DNA from: JBBDWJ01 sp040902925
GTDB lineage: Bacteria > Acidobacteriota > Terriglobia > Bryobacterales > UBA6623
Length of the DNA stretch: 22,792 nt
Direction: 5' to 3'
NCBI GenBank assembly: GCA_040902925.1
Contig: JBBDWJ010000198.1
Span: 1-22,792 of the forward strand
The notes under the pieces were generated by a model. It made no database searches. It was not told the DNA's origin and saw only the letters and a program-made list of their open reading frames with translations. Below are positions 7,455 through 15,214 of this stretch, piece after piece. The translations under genes were made by a program, and so were the position numbers. Position 1 is the stretch's first letter, and every line of letters begins with the position of its first letter.

Positions 7455-7460
7455 ATTATA
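7455..7460 (-). promoter_or_regulatory. Consensus -10 box (TATAAT) for the Hsp70-like gene
   Basis: The minus strand reads TATAAT exactly, 33 bases before the ATG at 7421. There is no recognisable -35 at 16-18 bases upstream, and no CIRCE or sigma-32-like element was seen, so stress control of the usual dnaK type is not supported. Confidence 0.45.
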
Positions 7461-7561
7461 CGCACACGATTCGCACTGCCCGCCAGCCGTTCGGCACGCC
7501 AGGCCGTCCGAGCTCATGGGGCACAAATCGTCCGGGCCGCGACGCTTGGAAGCCAGTGTTG

Positions 7562-7567
7562 TATAGT
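7562..7567 (+). promoter_or_regulatory. Possible -10 box (TATAGT) for the acetyl-CoA synthetase gene
   Basis: TATAGT about 75 bases before the ATG at 7642. No clear -35. The gene itself has a good ribosome binding site (TTGGAG, 8 bases before the ATG). Confidence 0.3.
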
Positions 7568-7641
7568 GATTTTGGTTTATCCGGAACAACGCCCCTCTCG
7601 TTGGACCTTCCTCGCGTTCTCAGATTTTTGGAGTTTATTGA

Positions 7642-9576
7642 ATGGCCGCTGACAAGCCGTACGATCCGCCCGAGCACTTTTCCGGGAAAGCTGCGATCAG
7701 CAGCATGCAGCAATACGAAGAGCTGTACGAGCAGGCGCAAGCCGACCCGGAAGCGTTTTGGGGCAAGCTGGCCGGGCAGGAGCTCGACTGGTTCGAGAAG
7801 TGGTCGACGGTTCTCGACTGGTCGAACGCTCCGTTCGCCAAGTGGTTTGTCGGCGGCAAGCTCAACATGAGCTACAACTGCCTTGACCGGCACCTGAAAA
7901 CCTGGCGCAAGAACAAGGCGGCGATCATTTGGGAAGGCGAGCCGGGGGATACCCAGATCCTCACCTACCAGGAACTGCACCGCCGGGTCTGCCGTTTCGC
8001 GAACACCTTGAAGAGCCTGGGCATGAAGACCGGCGACCGCGCCATCGTGTACATGCCGATGGTGCCGGAGCTGCCGATCGCGATGCTGGCGTGCGCCAGG
8101 CTGGGGATCATCCACAGCGTCGTTTTCGGCGGTTTTTCCGCTGAGGCGCTAAAGACCCGCATCATCGACCTGGACGCGTCCTTGGTGATTACCGCCGACG
8201 GCGGCAACCGCCGCGGCAAAGCCGTGCAGCTCAAGGAAGCCGCCGATGAAGCGATGGAGGAATGCCCGGGCATCAAGCACTGCGTCGTCTACTCCCGGCT
8301 GCGTGACAAGATCTCGATGAAGCCCGGCCGCGACCACCTCTGGCAGGACATCGAAGCCGATGCGAGCGATGTCTGTGAGCCGGCGCAGCTCGATTCCGAG
8401 CATCCGCTTTACGTCCTTTACACCTCGGGAACCACGGGCAAGCCGAAGGGGATCGTCCACACCACGGGCGGCTATGCGCTGCAGGTCGCCGCCACGATGA
8501 AATGGGTCTTCGACCTCAAAGATGAAGACACGTACTGGTGCGCGGCCGATGTTGGCTGGGTCACCGGCCACAGCTACATCGTCTACGGTCCTCTGTTGCA
8601 CGGCGCGACCACGGTCATGTACGAAGGCGCTCCGGATTTCCCCGAGCCCGACCGTTTCTGGCGCATCATCGAGAAATACCGGGTCAATATCTTCTACACG
8701 TCACCCACGGCAGTCCGGGCGTTCGTGCGGCAGGGAGAGCACTGGCCCAATCGCCACGACCTGTCGAGCCTGCGGCTGCTGGGCTCGGTCGGTGAGCCCA
8801 TCAATCCTTCCGCCTGGGAGTGGTATCACGAGATCATCGGCAAAGGGCGCTGCCCGATCGTCGACACATGGTGGCAGACCGAGACGGGCTCGATCATGAT
8901 TTCGCCGATCCCCGGGGCGACGCCGCTCAAGCCGGGGTCAGCTACCAGGCCGCTGCCCGGTGTCATTGCCGATGTCGTCACCGCGGAAGGGGACCCAGTC
9001 GAGGCGGGTGGAGAAGGGTATTTGATCCTCCGCAAGCCCTGGCCTTCCATGTTCCGCACTCTTTGGGGCGACCCCGAGCGTTTCAAAGAGAACTACTGGA
9101 CGCGCATGCCCGGCGTTTATTTCACCGGCGACGCGGCGCGGCGCGACAAGGACGGCTATATCTGGGTGTTGGGGCGCGTCGATGACGTGATGAACGTCAG
9201 CGGCCACCGCTTGAGCACGATGGAGCTGGAGTCGGCTTTGGTGCGCCACGAAACCGTGGCCGAGGCCGCGGTAATCGGCAAGCCCCACGAGATTACCGGC
9301 CAAGCCGTTGTTGCATTTGTCACGCTCAAGAAAGGCATCGAGCCCAACGACGAATTGGCGGCGACGCTGCGCGAGTGGGTCTCGCGCGAGATCGGCAAGT
9401 TCGCCCGCCCGGAGCAGATTCGCTTTACCGAGGCTTTGCCCAAGACCCGCAGCGGCAAAATCATGCGGCGTTTGCTCCGCGAGATCGTCACCAGCGACAA
9501 GGTCACCGGCGATATCACGACGCTCGAAGACCTTTCCGTGATTAATCGGTTGGCGACGGCGCCGCAAGAGGAATAG
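7642..9576 (+). CDS. acsA: Acetyl-CoA synthetase (AMP-forming acetate--CoA ligase)
   Basis: 644 residues, the usual length of Acs. It activates acetate with ATP to acetyl-AMP and transfers it to CoA in the cytosol. Visible motifs: the AMP-binding loop YTSGTTGKPKGIVHTTGGY (about 258-276), VDTWWQTETG (about 406-415) with the Trp that limits the acyl pocket to short chains, GDAARRDKDGYIWVLGR (about 496-512), the hinge and CoA region DDVMNVSGHRLST, and LPKTRSGKIMRRLL near the C-terminus, whose Lys is the residue acetylated in Acs regulation. The start is fixed by TTGGAG upstream. Propionate could be a side substrate. It appears to be a single-gene unit, divergent from the Hsp70-like gene. Confidence 0.95.
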   Translation: MAADKPYDPPEHFSGKAAISSMQQYEELYEQAQADPEAFWGKLAGQELDWFEKWSTVLDWSNAPFAKWFVGGKLNMSYNCLDRHLKTWRKNKAAIIWEGEPGDTQILTYQELHRRVCRFANTLKSLGMKTGDRAIVYMPMVPELPIAMLACARLGIIHSVVFGGFSAEALKTRIIDLDASLVITADGGNRRGKAVQLKEAADEAMEECPGIKHCVVYSRLRDKISMKPGRDHLWQDIEADASDVCEPAQLDSEHPLYVLYTSGTTGKPKGIVHTTGGYALQVAATMKWVFDLKDEDTYWCAADVGWVTGHSYIVYGPLLHGATTVMYEGAPDFPEPDRFWRIIEKYRVNIFYTSPTAVRAFVRQGEHWPNRHDLSSLRLLGSVGEPINPSAWEWYHEIIGKGRCPIVDTWWQTETGSIMISPIPGATPLKPGSATRPLPGVIADVVTAEGDPVEAGGEGYLILRKPWPSMFRTLWGDPERFKENYWTRMPGVYFTGDAARRDKDGYIWVLGRVDDVMNVSGHRLSTMELESALVRHETVAEAAVIGKPHEITGQAVVAFVTLKKGIEPNDELAATLREWVSREIGKFARPEQIRFTEALPKTRSGKIMRRLLREIVTSDKVTGDITTLEDLSVINRLATAPQEE

Positions 9577-9595
9577 CCCCGATCATCCCCAGGGC

Positions 9596-9694
9596 GCGGG
9601 GGGACAGCCCCCCGCACAACGGCAATCATTCAACCGGCATCTCGGTGGGTGACGGTCCCCGCCCACGGTCCCCCGCCCACGGTGTACCGTCCCC
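9596..9694. repeat. GC-rich hairpin and tandem repeat between acsA and queC
   Basis: 9596-9615 is a perfect 8-bp hairpin (GCGGGGGG, loop ACAG, CCCCCCGC) twenty bases after the acsA stop, without a T-run. 9652-9694 holds two tandem copies of ACGGTCCCC(C)GCCC (9652-9664, 9665-9678) and a third, diverged start (ACGGTGTACCGTCCCC). The cluster looks like dispersed intergenic repeat DNA and argues that queC begins downstream of it. Confidence 0.6.
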
Positions 9695-9708
9695 GCTATG
9701 ATGAAAAA

Positions 9709-10419
9709 GTGCCGGAAATCACACCTTTAGCGGTGGTCCTGCTCAGCGGCGGCATGGACAGTTGCGTGACCGCAGCGATCGCCGCTAAGTCACACCGGCT
9801 GGCTCTGCTGCACTCCTCCTACGGGCAGCGCACTGAGGCCCGTGAGCGCCGCGCCTTTGAAGAGATCGCCGGCCACTTCCAGGCGGCGCACCGGCTCCAG
9901 ATCGAACAGCGTTATATGACGCGGATTGGCGGATCGGCCCTGACAGACACCTCGATCGAGGTTCCTGACGCTGACTTGGTAGCCGCCGAGGCCGGCCGGA
10001 TTCCCGTCACTTACGTCCCGTTCCGCAACGCTCATTTTCTGGCCGCCGCCGTCTCGTGGGCTGAGGTTCTGGGTGCGGAGAAAATCTTCATCGGCGCAGT
10101 GGAGCAGGACAGCTCGGGCTATCCGGACTGCCGGCCCGCCTACTACGAGGCCTTTGAGAAGCTGGCCGCCTTGGGGACCCGTCCCGAGACGCGGATCGCA
10201 ATCGAAACGCCGCTGATCGCGTGCTCGAAGGCCGAAATCGTGCGGCGCGGGACGGCCCTCGGCGCCCCCCTCGACCGGACCTGGTCGTGCTACCAATCCA
10301 GTGAGGAGGCGTGTGGGATTTGCGACAGCTGCGCACTTCGACGGCGGGCATTCGCCCAGGCGGGCCTCGAAGACCCGATTCTCTATGCCTCCGCTGCCAA
10401 AAAATCACGAAAACCCTGA
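9709..10419 (+). CDS. queC: 7-cyano-7-deazaguanine synthase QueC
   Basis: QueC converts 7-carboxy-7-deazaguanine, with ATP and ammonia, into preQ0, the precursor of queuosine and other deazapurines. The PP-loop LLSGGMDS is near residue 11-18, and the C-terminal zinc site is complete: SCYQSSEEACGICDSCALRR has four Cys in C-x8-C-x2-C-x2-C spacing. I chose GTG at 9709, giving 236 residues with a short lead before the PP-loop, as in other QueC proteins. An upstream ATG at 9649 would add 20 residues translated from repeat DNA. The ribosome binding site for either start is weak. queD, queE and queF are not adjacent; the PTPS genes 8 kb away are of a different spacing type. Confidence 0.9.
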   Translation: MPEITPLAVVLLSGGMDSCVTAAIAAKSHRLALLHSSYGQRTEARERRAFEEIAGHFQAAHRLQIEQRYMTRIGGSALTDTSIEVPDADLVAAEAGRIPVTYVPFRNAHFLAAAVSWAEVLGAEKIFIGAVEQDSSGYPDCRPAYYEAFEKLAALGTRPETRIAIETPLIACSKAEIVRRGTALGAPLDRTWSCYQSSEEACGICDSCALRRRAFAQAGLEDPILYASAAKKSRKP

Positions 10420-10460
10420 AACTTACCTCGCGCTGGGACCGCCTTACCAGGGTAGGGACG

Positions 10461-10505
10461 TTGGCCCGATGTGGGCTGCAATGTTGGCCCATGTGGGTTG
10501 GAATG
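10461..10505 (+). repeat. Two direct repeats upstream of the TPR gene
   Basis: TTGGCCCGATGTGGGCTGCA.. (10461-10483) and TTGGCCCATGTGGGTTGG.. (10484-10505) are tandem 22-23 base units with a few differences. They lie 48 bases before the TPR gene start; TATCCT at 10509-10514 could be a weak -10. Possible operator or promoter element. Confidence 0.45.
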
Positions 10506-10552
10506 GTGTATCCTTACGTGGGAAAATGAGCTTGCGCACCAAGGAGTGGATG

Positions 10553-11680
10553 ATGTCATTAAAAATGGTTCGTAGTGCCTTGTTACTGTCCGCGTTCGTG
10601 CTCTTTAGCGGCGTATCGTTCGCCCAGGTCGGCTCGATCGCCGGCAAGGTCATCGGAGAAGATGGCCAGCCGCTCAAAGATGCGCTCGTTCTGATCGAGC
10701 GGACGGACGTAAAAGGCAACTACAAGGTCAAGACGAAGAAAAAAGGCGACTACTTTCACGCGGGTCTGCCGCTCGGAACTTACAAAGTGAGCGTGGAAGT
10801 CAACGGCACCATCGTTGACAGCGTCAACGGCGTTCGTTGCGGCATGGGAGAACCGACCAACATCGACTTCGATCTTGCCGAGATGAAGCGGAAGCAGAAG
10901 GCGGCGTCGGCCGCGGCCGGCGGCGCGGCCCCCGCCGCGTCGGACGATCAGTTGCGTTCGATGTCACCGGAAGAGCGCAAGGCCTATGAAGAGTCGCTGA
11001 AACAGCGGCAGCAGCAGATCAGCAAGAACAAGGAACTCAACGAGTCTTTCAACAACGCCATGGTGGCTAAGGAAATGGGCGACCTGCCCAAGGCGATCGA
11101 GAGCTTCAAGACCGCCGCAGCCCTCGACCCCGAACAGCATGTCGTATGGGCCAACCTGGCGGACGTGCAGTTGTCGCTGGCTCAAAAGTCGACCGGCGAC
11201 GCGCGTACCCAGCTCTCCGAGGATGCGATTGCCTCCTACGACAAAGCGATTGCCTTACAACCCGCCAACGGCGCCTATATGCATAACAAGGGCTTAGCCC
11301 TGGTGCGCGCGGGAAGGATCGAAGAGGCCAAGACGGCGCTGGTGAAGGCAGCGGAGCTTGAGCCGGCCAACGGCGGAAAGTATTTCTTCAATCTGGGCGC
11401 GGTGTTGATCAACTCCGGCAACACCGAGGGCGCCATTGAGGCCTTTCGCAAGGCCACCGAAGCCGATGCGAAGTACGCCGAGGCTTACTTTCAACTTGGC
11501 ACTGCCCTCGTAGGCAAGGCCGAGATGAAAGAGGACGGCACGATCGTGCCCGTGGCGGGGACTGTCGAAGCCTTCAAGAAATACGTCGAGCTAACGCCGA
11601 ACGGGCCGAACGCGGAGGCCGCCGCAAGCATGATCGCGTCGTTGACCGGAACGGTCGCGACGACGTTCACGAACAAGTAG
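10553..11680 (+). CDS. Secreted TPR protein with carboxypeptidase-regulatory-like domain
   Basis: 375 residues from the ATG at 10553, which has AAGGAG six bases upstream; ATG at 10550 is also possible. Residues 1-24 (ending LFSGVSFA) are a clear signal peptide. About 26-105 form a beta-sandwich of the CarboxypepD_reg/CNA-B type (IAGKVIGEDGQPLKDALVLI, GDYFHAGLPLGTYKVSV). A low-complexity Ala/Gly linker and a charged, coiled-coil-like stretch (EERKAYEESLKQRQQQISKN) follow, and then three or four TPR units (AKEMGDLPKAIESFKTAAAL, ASYDKAIALQPANGAYMHNK, EAFRKATEADAKYAEAYFQL). This domain order is common in Acidobacteriota. I infer a periplasmic or outer-membrane scaffold; the partner is unknown. 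A strong terminator follows. Confidence 0.85.
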   Translation: MSLKMVRSALLLSAFVLFSGVSFAQVGSIAGKVIGEDGQPLKDALVLIERTDVKGNYKVKTKKKGDYFHAGLPLGTYKVSVEVNGTIVDSVNGVRCGMGEPTNIDFDLAEMKRKQKAASAAAGGAAPAASDDQLRSMSPEERKAYEESLKQRQQQISKNKELNESFNNAMVAKEMGDLPKAIESFKTAAALDPEQHVVWANLADVQLSLAQKSTGDARTQLSEDAIASYDKAIALQPANGAYMHNKGLALVRAGRIEEAKTALVKAAELEPANGGKYFFNLGAVLINSGNTEGAIEAFRKATEADAKYAEAYFQLGTALVGKAEMKEDGTIVPVAGTVEAFKKYVELTPNGPNAEAAASMIASLTGTVATTFTNK

Positions 11681-11731
11681 AAGACGATATCGTCCGGTCT
11701 AGCGCTGGAGCGAAGTTTATTTCCCACAGAC

Positions 11732-11767
11732 AAGGGCGTCGGGGCATCCTCGACGCCCTTTTGTTTG
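11732..11767 (+). terminator. Intrinsic terminator after the TPR gene
   Basis: A perfect 10-bp stem, AAGGGCGTCG (11732-11741) with CGACGCCCTT (11751-11760), loop of 9 bases, followed by TTGTTT and preceded by A/T-rich sequence. With the two Ts ending the stem, the T tract reads TTTTGTTT. It ends only seven bases before the next ATG. Confidence 0.85.
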
Positions 11768-11774
11768 AGTTGCC

Positions 11775-12080
11775 ATGTTCCGCACGCTGTTTTTTATTCT
11801 CGCGCTGGCGCTCGGGCTATCGGTCCTGATGCGCCTGGTGATTTCTATTGCGCGGAACGTGCAGTCGTTGATGGGGCTATCGAACGACTCGGGAAAGGGC
11901 GAGCGGCGGAAAGCAGCCAAATCCGGTGAGGCGAAGCCTTCGGGCCACTTCGTGCGCGACCCCGAAACCGGTACCTACATCGACCAGAATCTTGCCGTCA
12001 AAACCGTCATCGACGGCGAGACCTACTATTTTGAGTCCGAACAGACGCGAGACGCGTTTCTGCGGAAGGCGCGGACGTAG
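11775..12080 (+). CDS. Small membrane protein with YHS-like domain lacking cysteines
   Basis: 101 residues. Residues 4-28 are a hydrophobic N-terminal anchor (LFFILALALGLSVLMRLVIS). After a charged linker, residues about 58-99 read FVRDPETGTYIDQNLAVKTV.. and YYFESEQTRDAFLRKA. This follows the pattern of YHS/PP0621-like domains (xxDPVCGxyv ... yyFCSxxCRdxFl), but every Cys of the usual metal-binding set is replaced. The domain probably keeps its fold without binding metal. The ATG lies seven bases after the upstream terminator and has no ribosome binding site, so it may be leaderless or made by read-through. Convergent with the SelA-like gene. Confidence 0.75.
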   Translation: MFRTLFFILALALGLSVLMRLVISIARNVQSLMGLSNDSGKGERRKAAKSGEAKPSGHFVRDPETGTYIDQNLAVKTVIDGETYYFESEQTRDAFLRKART

Positions 12081-12200
12081 TTTTTTTGGCGTTTGCCGGA
12101 TTTCTGTCAGGCCCGACGCGGTGGCCCCACCCTTGCGCGGCGGGGCTCGGATCGCCCGCGGCGATGTCTACATCCTCGCGAGTTTCCGATTCTTACAGCG

Positions 12201-12215
12201 CTAGCCCGGGGCTAG
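12201..12215. repeat. CTAGCCC/GGGCTAG palindrome at a stop codon
   Basis: A perfect 7-bp inverted repeat with a one-base centre, covering the TAG stop of the SelA-like gene. It may help end transcription between the convergent genes. The same GCTAGCCC motif forms the tips of the 19929-20115 element. Confidence 0.5.
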
Positions 12216-13852
12216 ACGTTTTTGACTGGCCGCACGGGCCGCCGGTTGGGGCCGCGGTACTCGTGGCGCTTGGCGGACCAGCGCGCCGGGCCGTACTCGC
12301 CCATATCCATTTCCCCGGCCATCGAGTCTCCGTTCACCTTGCCTCGGAAGTCGAACCCGAAGCGCGTTCCCTCGTAGGGATGCGAGCTGCGGAAACGGAC
12401 TTCATCGCCTTCGACCACGCCGCCCAGGTCTCCGGAAGTGACTTCTCCTTGGTGGGCGCCGGCCAGCGACTCGCCGTCCTGGTCGAAGAACAGCGAATGC
12501 CGGGCGCTGCCCAACACGAATTCGATATCGAGATCCCATTGCCCGGCCACGTCCGCGGTGGGCGCGGTAGATTTGACCGGGCGGCTGATTTGGGGCGGCT
12601 TCGAAAGAATGCGCGCCAGCGTGGCGGCGACCACCGGTGCATTGCCAGGCTGCATCTGCCAAGGCATGATGCCGATCGAGCTTTCGCCCTTTTCACGCCA
12701 GTTTCCCGACCCGCTGGCCAATACGATGCGTGGATCGTTGTTGAAGACGTAGCGGTCGACCTCTTCGCCGGCAATGCCAAGCTGCTCGGTGTCCCAGCGG
12801 ATCGTCAGCCGCGGTGAGCGGTTCGAAAGGCCGCGCGGCTCACGGACTTCGGTCGTGACGCCGGGGACTTTCTCGACGCTTTTGGCGATCTCGGCGAGCC
12901 AGCCTTCCCACTGCTTCCACTCGGCTTTGTGGTCGCGCCGAACCCACATTTCGACTGCGGCCAGCATACCCATGATGTCTTCCTTGCCGGCTTTCATCGG
13001 CCGGCCAAAGGCATGGTGCGGCGCGCTGTTCAACCAAGCAGCCTTAATCAGGTCTTTGCGGCCCAACAAGATTCCAGCGCTCTGGGGGCCTCGCAAGGCC
13101 TTGCCTCCGCTATAAGCGACAAGATCCGCCCCGCGGCTGAGATGGACGTTCGGGATGGTAAGATCCTCAGCCGCCGCGTCCACCAGCACGGGAACGCCCT
13201 GCTCGTGCGCGATACGGGCGATCGGCTCGAGGCCGAACGGACCCGCATCCTCGGGGGTGGCGAGCACCATTACAAGGGCCGTTTGCGGACCAAGGGCGGC
13301 TCGCAGCTCCTGTTCGTTTTCCACATCCACAAACTTGACGCCCAGCATGCGGATCGCGTGGTCATAAACATTGCGCGAGTAGCGCGGCGCGATGACCTCG
13401 TTTTTCATGCCGGCGAGGTTGGGGAGGCGCTGCATCCGCTCCGGGTCGCCGCCCGCAATCGCGGCGGCCGTGGCGTGCGCCAGGGCGGCGGCGCAGCCGC
13501 TCGTGACCATGCCAAATTCGGCGCCGGTCAGGTCCGCCAGCCGCTTGCCCACAGCCTCCATGAGCTCGTCGATGTGGACATAGTGGCGCGAGGCCTCCAT
13601 CATCGCCTGCTTCACTTCAGGCAGGCTGAGCGAGCCGCTGATGATGGTAAAGGTGCCCTTGCAATTGATCACCGGGCGCACGCCGATCGACTCGTAGAGA
13701 TTCGAATCGAAGGTCATCGCGGGGGCGGCCGCCAGCGAGGCCCTGTTCGACAGCAGGCCCGCCGCGAGGAGCCCTCCATGGCGGACCAAGTCACGGCGGC
13801 TCAGGCCATGGGAGGCCAAGCTCTGCTTCTTGCTGCCAAATATTCGCATCAT
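12212..13852 (-). CDS. Tat-exported SelA-like PLP-dependent enzyme with C-terminal beta domain
   Basis: 546 residues from the ATG at 13852, which has GAGGAG eight bases upstream; an ATG at 13882 is in frame but less likely. The N-terminus has a twin-arginine signal (LSRRDLVRHGGLLAAGLLS), so export in folded form is expected. About 45-420 is a fold-type I PLP domain of the SelA/aminotransferase-like group: LVDAAAED holds the Asp that contacts the pyridine nitrogen and SGGKALRGPQS holds the cofactor Lys (about residue 251), much like SGDK.LGGPQ in SelA. Relatives are usually cytosolic lyases or amino-sugar enzymes, so the true reaction is open; selenocysteine synthesis is not likely for an exported protein. 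About 440-530 is a separate Gly-rich beta segment. It follows the epimerase-like gene on the same strand after 200 bases. Confidence 0.82.
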   Translation of the reverse strand: MMRIFGSKKQSLASHGLSRRDLVRHGGLLAAGLLSNRASLAAAPAMTFDSNLYESIGVRPVINCKGTFTIISGSLSLPEVKQAMMEASRHYVHIDELMEAVGKRLADLTGAEFGMVTSGCAAALAHATAAAIAGGDPERMQRLPNLAGMKNEVIAPRYSRNVYDHAIRMLGVKFVDVENEQELRAALGPQTALVMVLATPEDAGPFGLEPIARIAHEQGVPVLVDAAAEDLTIPNVHLSRGADLVAYSGGKALRGPQSAGILLGRKDLIKAAWLNSAPHHAFGRPMKAGKEDIMGMLAAVEMWVRRDHKAEWKQWEGWLAEIAKSVEKVPGVTTEVREPRGLSNRSPRLTIRWDTEQLGIAGEEVDRYVFNNDPRIVLASGSGNWREKGESSIGIMPWQMQPGNAPVVAATLARILSKPPQISRPVKSTAPTADVAGQWDLDIEFVLGSARHSLFFDQDGESLAGAHQGEVTSGDLGGVVEGDEVRFRSSHPYEGTRFGFDFRGKVNGDSMAGEMDMGEYGPARWSAKRHEYRGPNRRPVRPVKNV

Positions 13853-14052
13853 GATTGGATCTCCTCGGCGGGATGGGGTCATGCAATCTGAAACGCTCGC
13901 GAAGCGACTTGCGGCGGGCTCGCTGCGTTCCGCGACTCTTCCCTGAGGGCCGGCAGGAGCAGGCTCCGAAACGCTACAGCCCCACCTTGCACGCTGCCCG
14001 TCTCAGCCTAACTCCGTTGCCGGCGGCTGCGCAATAAGCCTTCCAGCGACGG

Positions 14053-14895
14053 TCAGACTGCGGCCCAGAGCTTTTTCAGAAACGCGGTACCCTGCACGGC
14101 GATATCGTCGGGGTGCGGCGCGAGGTCGCGCCAGATGGCGGTCGCGGCCGACAGCTCGGGGATCGTGGAGTTGAAAGACTCGATGGTGAGCCAGCCGTCA
14201 TAGCCCATCACCTGTAGCGAGCGCAGAATACCTGGCCAATCGACATGGCCGCTGCCAGGGATGCCGCGGTCGTTCTCGCAAGTGTGAACATGCTTGAGGT
14301 GCCTGCCGCATTGGCGATACGCCACGGCGACGCTTTTGTCCTCGATGTTGGAGTGGAAGCTGTCGAGAAGCACTCCTATGTTGGGGCTGTCGACCTCTTC
14401 GACGAACTTCACGGCGTCTTCGGCCGTGTTGAGGAAGTAGGTTTCGAAGCGGTTCAGCGGCTCGACAGCCAGCTCAACGCCTTTTTTCTTGAGGACAGGC
14501 CCCAGCTTCTGGTGGAACTCAACTGCCCAAGCCCATTCTTCTTCGTTTCGACGCCGGCCGGGCAGATCGCCGACCGGGGCATAGCTGGGGCCGCAGATTA
14601 GCTGGCAATCCAGTTCGGCGGCGATATCAATGACCTGTTTCCAGTGCTTCAGGGCCTTTTCGCGAACTTTGGCGTCTGTGCTGATAGGATTGGCGCCCGC
14701 CGGGTTGATCGAGACGAGCGTGCAGGCGAGCTTGTGCTCCTTGAGCGTCTGCTTGAGCGCTTTGGCGTCGATATTTTTAGGGTCAAAGACCGGAATTTCC
14801 AGGCCTTCGACCTCCACTTTCCTCAGTTTGTCGAAGGGAATGATGGCGGCGTCAAATTCGGCCGACCAGATCAACGTGTTTACACCCAGACGCAT
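14053..14895 (-). CDS. Sugar 3-epimerase / isomerase-like TIM barrel (D-psicose/D-tagatose 3-epimerase type)
   Basis: 280 residues, cytosolic. It matches the xylose-isomerase-like TIM-barrel family that moves configuration at C3 of ketoses. The four metal ligands are visible in the expected order: Glu145 in LAVEPLNRFETYFLNT, Asp178 in LLDSFHSNIED, His204 in KHVHTCENDRGIPGSGHVDW and Glu239 in WLTIESFN. A ribosome binding site GGAGG lies six bases before the ATG. The catalytic Glu pair (145 and 239) fits the D-psicose 3-epimerase layout, but the exact sugar is not readable. It probably heads the transcript that includes the SelA-like gene and is divergent from tctBA, which suggests a sugar or sugar-acid breakdown cluster. 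Confidence 0.85.
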   Translation of the reverse strand: MRLGVNTLIWSAEFDAAIIPFDKLRKVEVEGLEIPVFDPKNIDAKALKQTLKEHKLACTLVSINPAGANPISTDAKVREKALKHWKQVIDIAAELDCQLICGPSYAPVGDLPGRRRNEEEWAWAVEFHQKLGPVLKKKGVELAVEPLNRFETYFLNTAEDAVKFVEEVDSPNIGVLLDSFHSNIEDKSVAVAYRQCGRHLKHVHTCENDRGIPGSGHVDWPGILRSLQVMGYDGWLTIESFNSTIPELSAATAIWRDLAPHPDDIAVQGTAFLKKLWAAV

Positions 14896-15214
14896 GCCAG
14901 ACCTCCGAAAACCCGCGATAGCAGCGGGAGGGCGCAGTCGCTGACGCGGCTGCTCCCCGGCTGGCTGTGGCCAAGCCGCTCGCGCGGGCTGACTGGATCC
15001 GGTCCGCCCCGACGATTCGCACCATTATGTCACGCTTGGGGAGGCGGCTAGTTTCGGACGTCATCCCGGGCTTCCAAACGCGCCGAAAGCTACGGCAACC
15101 TGAGCAGATTTCCCGCCAAACCGAGGGCGGCGCCACGTAGCGTAAACTAGTCGGTTCACAACGAACGGAGTTTTGCCTTCGCTTCGGATCAACGGATCAA
15201 CCGATCAACCGCCT
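14896..15214. other. Divergent intergenic region between the epimerase and tctB
   Basis: About 319 bases without a supported gene. It must hold the promoters of both flanking transcripts, but I see no convincing -35/-10 pair. Short ORFs on either strand look like chance frames. The right end contains the 8-bp tandem repeat described separately. Confidence 0.5.
15187..15210 (+). repeat. Three tandem 8-bp units at the start of tctB
   Basis: GATCAACG, GATCAACC and GATCAACC follow each other without a gap. The repeat lies between a TTG start candidate (15173, GGAG two bases upstream) and the ATG at 15215. Since 8 is not a multiple of 3, a change in copy number would shift the frame from TTG or the leader length before ATG. 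Confidence 0.6.

Noticed and set aside
7456..8115. Minus-strand frame of 219 codons before the Hsp70-like gene
   Set aside because: Most of it is antisense to acsA, and it contains the promoter region between the two divergent genes.
9649..9708. Upstream ATG start for queC
   Set aside because: The 20 added residues come from tandem repeat DNA and have no counterpart expected in QueC; the GTG at 9709 gives the usual short lead before the PP-loop.
12929..13891. Plus-strand frame of 320 codons
   Set aside because: It is antisense to the SelA-like gene, whose PLP motifs are clear.
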